A DNA stretch of 64,000 nucleotides from positions 124,001 through 188,000 of the forward strand of contig NZ_BMVP01000007.1 of NCBI RefSeq assembly GCF_014650775.1. Direction: 5' to 3'. The notes under the pieces were generated by a model. It made no database searches. It was not told the origin of the DNA and worked only from the letters and a program-made list of their open reading frames with translations. Positions within the stretch are counted from its first letter, which is position 1, and every line of letters begins with the position of its first letter. Of this stretch, positions 42,200-50,837 are shown piece by piece. This stretch comes from Streptomyces cirratus (GTDB taxonomy: Bacteria; Actinomycetota; Actinomycetes; Streptomycetales; Streptomycetaceae). The translations under genes were made by a program, and so were the position numbers.

Positions 42200-42679
42200 A
42201 TGACCGAACGTCCCGTGGTCAAACGCACCGCCCGCGCGATCCTGCTCGACGGTGACGACCTGATCCTCATCAAGCGCACCAAGCCCGGCGTCGACCCGTA
42301 CTGGCTCACTCCCGGCGGGGGAGTGGAGCCCACGGACGCGACCGTTGTCGACGCCCTGCACCGGGAAGTACACGAAGAACTCGGCGCCAAGATCATCGAT
42401 GTGGTGCCCTGCTTCGTGGACACCGTCGAGCACATCGCCGACGGCGGAGTGACCGGCGTCAAAGTGCAGCACTTCTTCGTCTGCCGTCTGGAATCCATGG
42501 ACCCCGCCCAACGGCACGGCCCGGAGATCGACGAGCCCGAGGGCGAGTACGAGATCGTCCGCGTGCCGTTCAGCCGGGTCGGCATCGCGGCGGTCCACCT
42601 CGTCCCGCTGTCCCTGCGCCACTACCTCGACGGCAACATCGAAGGTGTACGGGCGATGCACGCCCCAGACCTGGGGTGA
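42200..42679 (+). CDS. NUDIX hydrolase
   Basis: A 159-residue NUDIX protein. The Nudix box is complete: GGGVEPTDATVVDALHREVHEEL (G-x5-E-x7-R-E-x2-E-E-L, given in part as EVHEELGAKI). It begins with RTARAILLDGDDLILIKR, a typical first strand. ATG 42200 is used; the frame upstream is continuous but lies in the gap after lysR. Substrate (nucleotide or dinucleotide diphosphate) unknown. Confidence 0.88.
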   Translation: MTERPVVKRTARAILLDGDDLILIKRTKPGVDPYWLTPGGGVEPTDATVVDALHREVHEELGAKIIDVVPCFVDTVEHIADGGVTGVKVQHFFVCRLESMDPAQRHGPEIDEPEGEYEIVRVPFSRVGIAAVHLVPLSLRHYLDGNIEGVRAMHAPDLG

Positions 42680-42710
42680 TCGACCGAGGAACCGGTCGAC
42701 GGGGGCCGGG

Positions 42711-43898
42711 TCAGCCGGCGGCGCCCACCAGCTCCTCGACCGAGTCGTAGCGGATCCTTTCCCACGGAATCCCGATCCGCTTGAGGGCGTCCACACCGCT
42801 GCGGATCATGGCCGGTGGTCCCGAGATGAAGGCGTCGTACGAGCTCCAGGGCCCGTTCTCACCGACGGCCTGGGGCAGCTGCCCCGCAAGCCCTTCTCCG
42901 ACGACCGGACGCACCGAAAGCCAGGGATGCGAGCGCTGGAGCCCGAGCAGGGTGTCCTTGTCGTAGAGGTCGGTGTCGCTGCGCGCCCCGAAGAAGACCT
43001 CCATCCGGCGCCGTTCACCGTGCTCTGCCACATCCTCGATCAAAGCCTTGATCGGAGCGATGCCCGTTCCGCCGCCGAGACAGAGCATCCCGTTGTCCGT
43101 GCTGTGGTCCACCACCATCGATCCGGCCGGCGGCCCCAGGCGTAGGACATCGCCCGGCCGGGCGTGACGTACCAGGGCGTTCGAGACCCAACCCGCCGGA
43201 ACGGCCTTGACGTGGAAGGACAGCAATCCGTCGGCGCGCGGGGCGGAGGCAAAGGAGTAATGCCGCCAGACCCTCGGCCACCACGGGGTCTCCAAGCTGG
43301 TGTACTGGCCCGCCAGGAAGGCGTACGGACGGTCAGGGCGCACCGTCAGCACCGCGATGTCCGGCGTCCGCAGATCGTGGGCGACCACTTCCGCATGCCA
43401 CCAGGCCGGCGCCCTGAACTCGTCCTCGGCCGCCGCGTCGATCATGATCTGGGAAATCGCGGTGTACGCCCTTACCCATGCGGCCTCGGTTTCGGGCCCC
43501 CAGGTCAGCTGCGCGTACCGGGACAGCGCCCCCATCAGTGCCTCGCCCACCATGGGGTAGTGGCCGGCCATGGTGCCGTACTTGCGGTGTCCGGTGCCGA
43601 GTCGGCGTAGATAAGGGGTGAGTACCTCGGGATCGTCGATGTGTTCGGCGGCCGTGAGGAGTGCCTTCAACAGCCGGTCGCGCTGGGCGTCCATGGCCAC
43701 GGGGAACATGTCCCGCACCTCGGGGTGCCGTGTGAACATCAGGGCATAGAAGTACGAAGTGACCTTGTCGGCGATGGGAGCGATCTCCGCGAGCGTTTTG
43801 CGGATGATTACGGCATCGGGGGAGGGCTCGGTCACCCCGGCGCCGGACGGTATCCGGTCCGTCCCCCGTCTTGCCGGTCTGGTGGGCGGAGCGTCCAT
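42711..43898 (-). CDS. Flavohaemoglobin-type globin/FAD/NAD reductase
   Basis: A 395-residue protein joining a globin domain (about residues 25-155; helix B Tyr in TSYFYALMF, proximal His in GHRKYG) to a ferredoxin-reductase-like module with FAD motif RHYSFAS and NAD(P)H motif GGGTGIAPIKALIE. Flavohaemoglobins oxidise nitric oxide to nitrate. Members of this subgroup in actinobacteria are more distant from Hmp, so NO dioxygenase activity is an inference. The upstream region has an inverted repeat ACCACGG/CCGTGGT at 43938-43957. Confidence 0.88.
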   Translation of the reverse strand: MDAPPTRPARRGTDRIPSGAGVTEPSPDAVIIRKTLAEIAPIADKVTSYFYALMFTRHPEVRDMFPVAMDAQRDRLLKALLTAAEHIDDPEVLTPYLRRLGTGHRKYGTMAGHYPMVGEALMGALSRYAQLTWGPETEAAWVRAYTAISQIMIDAAAEDEFRAPAWWHAEVVAHDLRTPDIAVLTVRPDRPYAFLAGQYTSLETPWWPRVWRHYSFASAPRADGLLSFHVKAVPAGWVSNALVRHARPGDVLRLGPPAGSMVVDHSTDNGMLCLGGGTGIAPIKALIEDVAEHGERRRMEVFFGARSDTDLYDKDTLLGLQRSHPWLSVRPVVGEGLAGQLPQAVGENGPWSSYDAFISGPPAMIRSGVDALKRIGIPWERIRYDSVEELVGAAG

Positions 43899-43937
43899 GC
43901 GGTGCCTCGCTTAGAGCATGTCGGTCGGTCTGCACAC

Positions 43938-43957
43938 ACCACGGTCGAATCCGTGGT
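43938..43957. promoter_or_regulatory. Inverted repeat upstream of flavohaemoglobin gene
   Basis: Seven-base arms ACCACGG (43938-43944) and CCGTGGT (43951-43957) around TCGAAT, 40 bases before the start codon. Operator or hairpin; regulator unknown. Confidence 0.4.
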
Positions 43958-44037
43958 TCCGGGCTTTACAGCGTGCCAGCGGACCGTGTGCCCCGCGGGT
44001 GAATGAGGAAACTTGGCGCTTGTATCCCCCTGTCCCC

Positions 44038-44688
44038 CTAAGATGCGGCGACTTCGTGACGTGTCGTCCCCACGAGCTGGTATGCCTCACGGAGGTCGCG
44101 TCCTTGGTAGGTGTAGGTAGCCCGCTCCGCGAGGTACGGCTGCGCATTGACCGCTACCGATACCGGCACCGCCTCGAAGAGCACTGAATCGGTCAGGGAG
44201 TCGCCGTACGCGACGCAGTCGTTCCGGCTGACTCCGAACCGGGCGCACAACCGGTCTGCGACGTCGACCTTCCCCTCGGGGGTGAGGATCCCGGTGACGT
44301 CCATGGGCCCGGCGAAGGGGACTGCGGGGTACACCGAGCCGTGCGCGGCATCCGCTCCCCACTCCAGGAGCAATTCGACGAAGAACGAGGGAGACAGTGA
44401 GATCACCGCGCAGAGGTCACCACGTTCCCTGATCTCCCGCCATACCTCTCGGATCCCCTCAAGCCACGGGGCACCGTCGAACGCCGCCCTGACGTGGGCA
44501 GCCGTAAGGTCGGACCACAAGGCGTGGGCCGCCAGGGAGAACTCGTGCGGACCGATCTCCCGTGCGGCGAAGGCCCTTTCGAGCTCGGCGATTTCCAGGG
44601 TGACGCCAATCTGCCGGGAGATCTCGACGGGTGCCGCCGATCCGTACATCAGGGTGCCGTCGAGATCGAAGAGGTGCAGACGCGTCAT
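44038..44688 (-). CDS. HAD-superfamily phosphatase (SerB-like)
   Basis: A 216-residue HAD hydrolase: motif I HLFDLDGTLMYG, motif II ISLSPSFF, motif III/IV VAYGDSLTDSVLF. Size and layout resemble phosphoserine phosphatase-like (type IB) enzymes. ATG 44688 is used. A longer frame to 44745 would begin MFHVKQ inside a parS site, echoing the cydDC start, and cannot be excluded. Divergent from the GNAT gene. Confidence 0.85.
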   Translation of the reverse strand: MTRLHLFDLDGTLMYGSAAPVEISRQIGVTLEIAELERAFAAREIGPHEFSLAAHALWSDLTAAHVRAAFDGAPWLEGIREVWREIRERGDLCAVISLSPSFFVELLLEWGADAAHGSVYPAVPFAGPMDVTGILTPEGKVDVADRLCARFGVSRNDCVAYGDSLTDSVLFEAVPVSVAVNAQPYLAERATYTYQGRDLREAYQLVGTTRHEVAAS

Positions 44689-44709
44689 AGTCGTCGAGGC
44701 TAGCCTCCA

Positions 44710-44725
44710 CGTTTCACGTGAAACA
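44710..44725. promoter_or_regulatory. parS site 7
   Basis: Core GTTTCACGTGAAAC (44711-44724), in the gap between divergent HAD and GNAT genes; first of three within 100 bases. Confidence 0.93.
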
Positions 44726-44728
44726 GCC

Positions 44729-44744
44729 TGTTTCACGTGAAACA
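44729..44744. promoter_or_regulatory. parS site 8
   Basis: Perfect TGTTTCACGTGAAACA, centre 19 bases from site 7, about two helical turns. Confidence 0.95.
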
Positions 44745-44792
44745 CAGGCGGGCTTCACGCTACACGTTGCCGGAGCGGGCGACATCGCGGGA

Positions 44793-44808
44793 TGTTTCAC
44801 GTGAAACG
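44793..44808. promoter_or_regulatory. parS site 9
   Basis: TGTTTCACGTGAAACG; core perfect, last outer base differs. It lies 54 bases before the GNAT start. Confidence 0.93.
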
Positions 44809-44861
44809 TCCTGCGTGCAGAGCACCTTGGTCTGCCAAATCCTCTGGACGGCCTCCGTGTC

Positions 44862-45767
44862 ATGATCCAGGCTGAGTCGGTGACACCACCAGAGCTCACC
44901 GACCTCCCGATCCGCTCACTGGCCCTGAACGATCTCCGCCACTGCGCCGACCTCTCCGAGGACCGTGGCTGGCCCCGCGAGGACCACAAATGGGGATTCC
45001 TCCTTGCGGCCGGGGACGGCTATGGCATCGACGCTCCCGACGGCACAGGACTCGCCGCGGTGTGCGTCGTCACCCGGTACGGCCGGCCACATGCCGATCC
45101 GGAGCTTGCGGCGATCGGCATGGTTCTCGTCGCCGACCGGTACGCCCGACAAGGCCTGGGGCGCCGCCTCATGACGTACATCTGCGACGACGTCCTCAAG
45201 GGCGTCCCGCTCACTCTCCACGCCACACCCTACGGACGCCCGCTCTACGAGGAACTCGGCTTCGATGTCATCGGCAGCGCGGAGATGCTGCAGGGACACT
45301 TCCAACCGGACCCCGCACCGTCCGGATCCGGAGCCGACATCGTCAGACCGGCCACCGCCGAAGACCTCGCCCGAATCGTCCACTTGGACACGGAGGTGTC
45401 CGGTACCGATCGCACCCACCTGCTGACGCGACTGCCGGCTTTCTCAGACAGGCTGTTCGTCGCCGAGGACGCCTCCGGTGACCTGATCGGCTACGCCGCC
45501 ATCTGGCCCAACATGGAGACCCATGTGATCGGGCCGCTGGTCGCCCAAGAAGCGGCCACCGCCCGAGCGCTGGTCACCGCACTGGCGGCTACCACCGAGC
45601 GACCGTTGCGTACCGATGTCGACACACGCCACGAAGGGCTCATCGAGTGGCTCAAGGCCCGCGGTCTCGGCTCTCTGGCCGTCAATGCCGTGATGACCCG
45701 GGACATCGCTCCTCTCCCGGGCGACTGGACGCGGCGCTGGGCTCCGATCACCGTCGCCGCCAGCTGA
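44862..45767 (+). CDS. GNAT N-acetyltransferase, tandem domain
   Basis: A 301-residue protein with two GNAT domains. The first carries the acetyl-CoA loop RYARQGLGRRLMTYI (Q/R-x-x-G-x-G/A) near residue 100; the second half has a degenerate domain. This tandem layout is common in Streptomyces. Acceptor unknown. It precedes a second GNAT gene by 13 bases. Confidence 0.85.
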   Translation: MIQAESVTPPELTDLPIRSLALNDLRHCADLSEDRGWPREDHKWGFLLAAGDGYGIDAPDGTGLAAVCVVTRYGRPHADPELAAIGMVLVADRYARQGLGRRLMTYICDDVLKGVPLTLHATPYGRPLYEELGFDVIGSAEMLQGHFQPDPAPSGSGADIVRPATAEDLARIVHLDTEVSGTDRTHLLTRLPAFSDRLFVAEDASGDLIGYAAIWPNMETHVIGPLVAQEAATARALVTALAATTERPLRTDVDTRHEGLIEWLKARGLGSLAVNAVMTRDIAPLPGDWTRRWAPITVAAS

Positions 45768-45780
45768 GGAAGGAACCACC

Positions 45781-46242
45781 ATGGCCGACGACACCGAGTT
45801 GACCATCCGCCCCGCCACCGAGGCCGATCTGCCCGAGATCGTCTCCATGCTCGCCGACGACCCGCTCGGGGCGGCCCGCGAATCCCCGGACGACCTCGCT
45901 CCCTACGTCGAGGCCCTCAAGAGACTGACGGACGATCCCCACCAGCACGTGATGGTCGCCGTCCGAGGTGAGCGGGTCGTAGGTACCCTCCAACTCACCA
46001 TCGTCCCCGGGCTCTCCCGAAGGGGTGCCACCCGCTCCATCATCGAGGGGGTTCGCGTTCACGCCGATGAACGGGGCACCGGTCTGGGCACACGCTTCAT
46101 CGAATGGGCGATCGAGCGGTCCCGCCAGGAGAACTGTGCGCTGGTCCAGCTCACCTCGGACGTCACACGGACCGACGCGCACCGCTTCTATGCACGGCTC
46201 GGCTTCACCGCCTCCCACGTCGGATTCAAACTCGCGCTCTGA
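45781..46242 (+). CDS. GNAT N-acetyltransferase
   Basis: A 153-residue single-domain GNAT: TIRPATEADLPEIVSML at the start, acetyl-CoA loop DERGTGLGTRFIEWA, and terminal HRFYARLGF motif. Strong ribosome site GAGGAAGGA before the ATG. Likely cotranscribed with the tandem GNAT gene. The acceptor is unknown; the overall shape resembles small-molecule or amino-acid acetylases. Confidence 0.9.
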   Translation: MADDTELTIRPATEADLPEIVSMLADDPLGAARESPDDLAPYVEALKRLTDDPHQHVMVAVRGERVVGTLQLTIVPGLSRRGATRSIIEGVRVHADERGTGLGTRFIEWAIERSRQENCALVQLTSDVTRTDAHRFYARLGFTASHVGFKLAL

Positions 46243-46295
46243 GGGCCGCTCGGACGGCCGGGCCGCTGTCCGTGGCCCGGCCTACGATCAGGAGG

Positions 46296-47471
46296 GTGAA
46301 TGCCGCCCTCCCCCTCATCACACAGGCCGAGCGCCGTCACCGGCTGGGCCGCCGCCACTGCCTGGCTCCTTCGGCGCGCGCGGCCACCGTCGTCCAGGCG
46401 GCGGACGCCGTCGTCGCCCTGCACGCCACCGACGCCGCGACCGTATTCCTTTCCGCCCGTGCACGGCTCACCGCGAGCAACCCCGCCGCGATCGAGCAGG
46501 CCCTCTACGCAGACGTGAGCCTGGTCCGGTTGCTGAGCATGCGCAATACGCTGTTCGCCGTCTCCACGGAACTCGCGCCCCACGTCGACTCGTCCACGGC
46601 CCGGGCCATCGCGGTCAAGGAGCGCCGGAGCCTGCTCAAGCACCTCGAAGAAGACGGCCAGGGCCTCGACGCCGCCTGGCTGGCCGAGGCGGAGCGGGCC
46701 ACCCTCGACGCGCTCGACACCCGAGGTGCTTCGACCGGCAGCCAGCTGTCCGCCGCCGTACCAGCGCTGCGTCGGAAGATCACCGTCGGCCGGGGCAAGA
46801 AGTACGAGGCGGAGACCGGTGTCGCAACCCGCGTCATCCGTCTCCTGGCGGCCGACGGGCGGATCCGGCGCGACCGTCCCCGCGGGGCCTGGACCTCCAG
46901 CCAGTACCGCTGGGTCCACACCGAGCCCTGGCCGGCCGTTCCCGTTGCCGAGGCCCGCGCCGAGATCGCCGGCCGCTGGCTGCACGCGTACGGTCCGGCC
47001 ACCGAGGCCGACTTCAAGTGGTGGACCGGCTGGACCCTGACCGACGCGCGGAAGGCACTCGCCGCCATCGGCGCGGAACCAGTGCGCCTGGACGACGGCA
47101 CCACTGCACTCGTCAGCCCCGGCGACACCCTCCCCGAGCCCGCCCCGGAGCCTTGGGCCGCCCTGCTTCCGGCGCTGGACCCCAGCGGTATGGGCTGGGC
47201 CGACCGCGGCTTCCACCTGGATCCCGCCTTCCGAGCCTCCCTGTTCGACTACGCCGGCAACATCGGGCCGACCGTGTGGTGGAACGGCGAGATCATCGGC
47301 GGCTGGGCTCAGCGCGGTGACGGCCGGATCGTCTGGCGGTTGTTGGGAAACCCGGGCCACGCCGCTGAGCGGGCCGTGGCCACCGAAGCCGGCCGCCTCG
47401 CCGAATGGATCGGGGACGCCCGGATCACTCCCCGCTTCCGCACTCCGCTGGAGCGCGAGCTGGTCTCCTGA
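46296..47471 (+). CDS. Winged-helix DNA-binding protein (HTH_42/YcaQ type)
   Basis: A 391-residue protein of the HTH_42 family: LITQAERRHRLGRRHCLAP at the N-terminus, a VVALHATDAATVFLSARAR segment and a C-terminal GWAQRGDGRIVWRLL. The family includes AlkZ/YcaQ DNA glycosylases that unhook crosslinks; whether this member has glycosylase activity cannot be judged by eye. GTG 46296 is used although AGGAGG abuts it with no spacer, because homology begins there. It converges with the serine hydrolase gene. Confidence 0.78.
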   Translation: MNAALPLITQAERRHRLGRRHCLAPSARAATVVQAADAVVALHATDAATVFLSARARLTASNPAAIEQALYADVSLVRLLSMRNTLFAVSTELAPHVDSSTARAIAVKERRSLLKHLEEDGQGLDAAWLAEAERATLDALDTRGASTGSQLSAAVPALRRKITVGRGKKYEAETGVATRVIRLLAADGRIRRDRPRGAWTSSQYRWVHTEPWPAVPVAEARAEIAGRWLHAYGPATEADFKWWTGWTLTDARKALAAIGAEPVRLDDGTTALVSPGDTLPEPAPEPWAALLPALDPSGMGWADRGFHLDPAFRASLFDYAGNIGPTVWWNGEIIGGWAQRGDGRIVWRLLGNPGHAAERAVATEAGRLAEWIGDARITPRFRTPLERELVS

Positions 47472-47526
47472 CGAGTCGGTCTCCTGAGCAACGGCCGCCC
47501 GGACCACTGCTCGCGCTCCGGGCCGC

Positions 47527-48912
47527 CTAGCCGATGCCGCGCCAGCCCTGGGGGTCCACGCCACCCGGAACCGGGGCCCCGGCGTCGTACGGTTCCCGGG
47601 TGAACACGAACGAACCAAGATCGAGGTGGCTCACGGAACCGTCCGCCCGCCGTACCGCGCGCAGTGTCTCACCCGCGTAATAGCCGTTCAGTCCCGTCCA
47701 GCTGCCGTCCTGCTCGGCGTGGAACCTGGCCGTGCGACCGGCGGGTCCCATCGGGCCCAGCTCCAGCAGCCCGTCCGCCGTCAGCCGCACGACCTGGGCC
47801 GCGGTGCCCCAGTACCAGGGGCCGCACAGCTCGAGCGCCACGGGATCCGACCCGAGGAAGGGTCGCCATGGTTCGGGGATACGGGGCTCGGCCTCCGCAA
47901 CGATCCCCACCAGGTCCACGGCAACGGTGGTGGCGGGCAGTCCGGAGGTGCAGTTCGCCAGCACCACCGCGGCCACGTCGTCCGACTCACTCAGCCACAG
48001 CCCGGCGACGAACCCGGGCAGCGATCCCCCGTGTCCGGCGAGAGAGCGCCCACCGTGGTCCAGTACTTGCAGCCCGAGGCCGTAGCCGTTCGCGGTGGCA
48101 CCCGACTCTGGAGCGACGGCCGGTGTACGCATTTCCCGGAGTGATTCCGCGCTCAGCACTCGGGCGTCACCCCGCACGAGGAATGCCGCGAACCGGGCGA
48201 GATCGGTGGTGGTGGACCACAGTTGACCGGCCGACGCCATGATCCCGAGGTCCTCGACCGGCTCGGGCATCATCACGTCCGCCCACGGGTGCACGGCCCA
48301 GCCGCCGGCGTGCGGTGTCTGCGGGCCGACCGTCGTACGGTCCAGTCCCAGGGGCTCCAGCAACTCCGCTCGGAGCACCTCCTCCCAGGGCTTTCCGCGC
48401 AGGGCCTCGACGAGCGAACCGAGCAGGGTGTAGCCCGGGTTGGAGTAGTGGTGGCGCAAGCCCGGCTCGAAAAGGAACGGCGCGTCTCCCAGCACGGCCC
48501 CCAGCGTCGGCCGCAGGCCGGCCGGCGACCGCTCCCACCACTCGCCCGGCGTCTCGGCCGCCAGGCCGCCCGTGTGGGCCAGCAACTGGCGGACGGTCAC
48601 CTCCCCGGCCCCCGTACCCGGCAGGTGCTTCTCCAGCCGGTCACCGAGTTCCAGCAGCCCCTCGTCCCGCAGGCGCATCACCAGTACGGCGGTGAACGTC
48701 TTGGTGATCGACCCGATCCGGTACTGCACGTTCCCGTCCGGGCCGTGTCCTTCGACGGAGGTCCGGGACCCTTCCCAGACCACCTCCCCGCCGCGCACCA
48801 CGGCCGCGACGACGGACGGCGCACGTCCCTCGCTTTGTGCCAGCGCGATCCGGTGCCTCAGCGCGCGACGGGTGGCGGGAAGCAGTTGGTGGTCATCAGA
48901 TACAGCAGACAT
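47527..48912 (-). CDS. Class C beta-lactamase-related serine hydrolase
   Basis: A 461-residue serine hydrolase of the AmpC/esterase EstB fold. Catalytic motifs: SxxK as GSITKTF near residue 72, Y-x-N as YSNPGY, and H-G-G in LAGHGGSLPG. No signal peptide is visible at the N-terminus, so a cytoplasmic esterase or peptidase role is more likely than resistance. A C-terminal domain of about 100 residues follows. It ends 9 bases before the dnaB transcript end region, and both are leftward. Confidence 0.87.
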   Translation of the reverse strand: MSAVSDDHQLLPATRRALRHRIALAQSEGRAPSVVAAVVRGGEVVWEGSRTSVEGHGPDGNVQYRIGSITKTFTAVLVMRLRDEGLLELGDRLEKHLPGTGAGEVTVRQLLAHTGGLAAETPGEWWERSPAGLRPTLGAVLGDAPFLFEPGLRHHYSNPGYTLLGSLVEALRGKPWEEVLRAELLEPLGLDRTTVGPQTPHAGGWAVHPWADVMMPEPVEDLGIMASAGQLWSTTTDLARFAAFLVRGDARVLSAESLREMRTPAVAPESGATANGYGLGLQVLDHGGRSLAGHGGSLPGFVAGLWLSESDDVAAVVLANCTSGLPATTVAVDLVGIVAEAEPRIPEPWRPFLGSDPVALELCGPWYWGTAAQVVRLTADGLLELGPMGPAGRTARFHAEQDGSWTGLNGYYAGETLRAVRRADGSVSHLDLGSFVFTREPYDAGAPVPGGVDPQGWRGIG

Positions 48913-48921
48913 GATCGGATG

Positions 48922-50403
48922 CTACGTGTTGGCCATGTCCACGAACCTCGAATAGTGGCCCTGGAAGGCCACGGTGATCGTCGCCGTCGGACCGTTACGG
49001 TGCTTGGCCACGATCAGGTCGGCCTCACCCGCGCGGGGCGACTCCTTCTCGTACGCGTCCTCACGGTGCAGCAGGATCACCATGTCCGCGTCCTGCTCGA
49101 TCGATCCGGACTCACGCAGGTCGGAGACCATGGGCTTCTTGTCCGTGCGCTGCTCGGGTCCACGGTTCAGCTGGGACAGGGCGATGACCGGGACCTCCAG
49201 CTCCTTCGCCAGCAGCTTGAGGTTTCGCGACATGTCCGAGACCTCCTGCTGGCGGCTTTCGGGACGGCGCGAGCCGCCGGACTGCATCAGCTGGAGGTAG
49301 TCGATGACGACGAGCGAGAGGTCGTTGCGCTGCTTGAGCCGACGGCACTTCGCGCGGATCTCCATCATCGACAGGTTGGGTGAGTCGTCGATGTACAAGG
49401 GTGCGGCGGAGACGTCGGGCATCCGACGGGCCAGCCGGGTCCAGTCGTCGTCCGTCATGGTGCCGGAGCGCATGTGGTGCAGCGCGACCCTGGCTTCCGC
49501 CGAGAGGAGGCGCATCGCGATCTCGTTGCGCCCCATTTCCAGGGAGAAGATGACGCTGGGCAGGTTGCTCTTGATGGAGCAGGCGCGGGCGAAGTCCAGG
49601 GCGAGCGTCGACTTGCCCATCGCGGGGCGCGCCGCGATGACGATCATCTGACCGGGGTGCAAACCATTGGTCAGGGAGTCGAGGTCGGTGAAACCGGTGG
49701 GAACCCCGGACATCTGGCCGCTGCGCGAGCCGATCGCCTCGATCTCGTCGAGGGCGCCTTCCATGATGTCGCCCAGTGGCAGGTAGTCCTCCGACGTCCG
49801 CTGCTCGGTGACCGCGTAGATCTCGGCTTGGGCGCTGTTGACGATCTCGTCGACGTCGCCGTCCGCTGCGTACCCCATCTGCGTGATCTTGGTGCCGGCG
49901 GCGACCAGGCGACGCAGCACGGCTCTCTCGTGGACGATCTCCGCGTAGTACTCGGCATTTGCCGCCGTCGGTACGGACTGCACCAGGGTGTGCAGGTAAG
50001 CGGCGCCGCCCACCTTGCTGATCTCGCCGCGCCGGGTCAGCTCCGCGCCGACGGTGATCGGGTCGGCGGGCTCTCCCTTGGCGTACAGGTCGAGGATGGC
50101 CTGGTAGATCGTCTCGTGTGACGGCCGGTAGAAGTCGTGCCCCTTGAGCACCTCGACCACGTCGGCGATGGCGTCTTTGGACAGCAGCATGCCGCCGAGG
50201 ACCGACTGCTCGGCATCGAGGTCCTGGGGCGGGACCCGTTCGAAGCCGCCGCCCCCACCGTCCCAGGAGCCGCTCTCGCGCCCGCGGTCCGACTGGTCGT
50301 CTCCGCGGCCGCGGCCGTCACCGTTGCGGCGGGAGCGGGCGGGCAGACGGTCACCCGGACCGCTGTCGGCCCAGGGGTCGTCCATGGGCTCGGGCATACT
50401 CAC
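48922..50403 (-). CDS. dnaB: Replicative DNA helicase DnaB
   Basis: A 493-residue hexameric helicase that moves on the lagging strand. A disordered Gly/Asp/Arg-rich N-terminus of about 50 residues is followed by the DnaB N domain (PPQDLDAEQSVLGGMLL) and RecA-like core: Walker A ARPAMGKSTLALDFA, Walker B VVIDYLQLM, and arginine-finger region LNRGPEQRTDKKPM. No intein or frameshift is present. GTG 50403 was chosen for its AGGAGG seven bases upstream; an open frame continues to 50517 but lacks such a site. Five DnaA-box-like sites lie 150-250 bases upstream. Confidence 0.97.
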   Translation of the reverse strand: MSMPEPMDDPWADSGPGDRLPARSRRNGDGRGRGDDQSDRGRESGSWDGGGGGFERVPPQDLDAEQSVLGGMLLSKDAIADVVEVLKGHDFYRPSHETIYQAILDLYAKGEPADPITVGAELTRRGEISKVGGAAYLHTLVQSVPTAANAEYYAEIVHERAVLRRLVAAGTKITQMGYAADGDVDEIVNSAQAEIYAVTEQRTSEDYLPLGDIMEGALDEIEAIGSRSGQMSGVPTGFTDLDSLTNGLHPGQMIVIAARPAMGKSTLALDFARACSIKSNLPSVIFSLEMGRNEIAMRLLSAEARVALHHMRSGTMTDDDWTRLARRMPDVSAAPLYIDDSPNLSMMEIRAKCRRLKQRNDLSLVVIDYLQLMQSGGSRRPESRQQEVSDMSRNLKLLAKELEVPVIALSQLNRGPEQRTDKKPMVSDLRESGSIEQDADMVILLHREDAYEKESPRAGEADLIVAKHRNGPTATITVAFQGHYSRFVDMANT

Positions 50404-50837
50404 CGGGCCGCCTCCTCCCGTCCGCAACGCGGACCTCGCCGTGCCACTCTTTCTAGGGCACGGCTCTGACATTCGGGGACCCCGGATCGGCTGTGGGCGC
50501 ATCGGGGCAACGCACAACGGTAGGGCCGCGGACGACGTCAGCCAATCTTGTTATCCACAGGCTGTGTGGATGAGATGTGGACGACGGCACCAATGCTGTG
50601 GGTAAGTCGGCCGAAGCTGTGCACGGACCGGGGGACGACGCTGTGGACAAAATCACCTGACCGCTCCCAGTGGTCAGCTGACCTGCACTTTCTTCTTCCT
50701 CAGGCTGTGGGGGAGAAAATTCTTGGCCACTGTCTCAAGATCGCCTCCAAAGGGGTGCGCAGAACTTCCAAGTCAGTGGCTCAGTAAGGGTCCTAGATCG
50801 GTTGTATCTATTACCTGTGGAAGATTAGATTGGGCGT
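50404..50837. other. dnaB-MATE divergent region with five DnaA-box-like nonamers
   Basis: This 434-base gap has no gene. The sites are TTATCCACA (50551-50559), TGTGGATGA (50565-50573), TGTGGACGA (50576-50584), TGTGGGTAA (50597-50605) and TGTGGACAA (50642-50650, TTGTCCACA on the other strand, consensus), all within 100 bases. The other four point as shown or deviate by one base from consensus. The promoters of dnaB and the MATE gene lie here. In S. coelicolor a DnaA-box cluster (H24 as I recall) is known on this flank of oriC. Confidence 0.75.

Noticed and set aside
48922..50403. Possible intein in DnaB
   Set aside because: The Walker A and B regions run uninterrupted and the length is normal.
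50548..50787. 79-codon frame in the dnaB upstream gap
   Set aside because: It is read through the DnaA-box cluster, has no ribosome site and no coding-type third positions.
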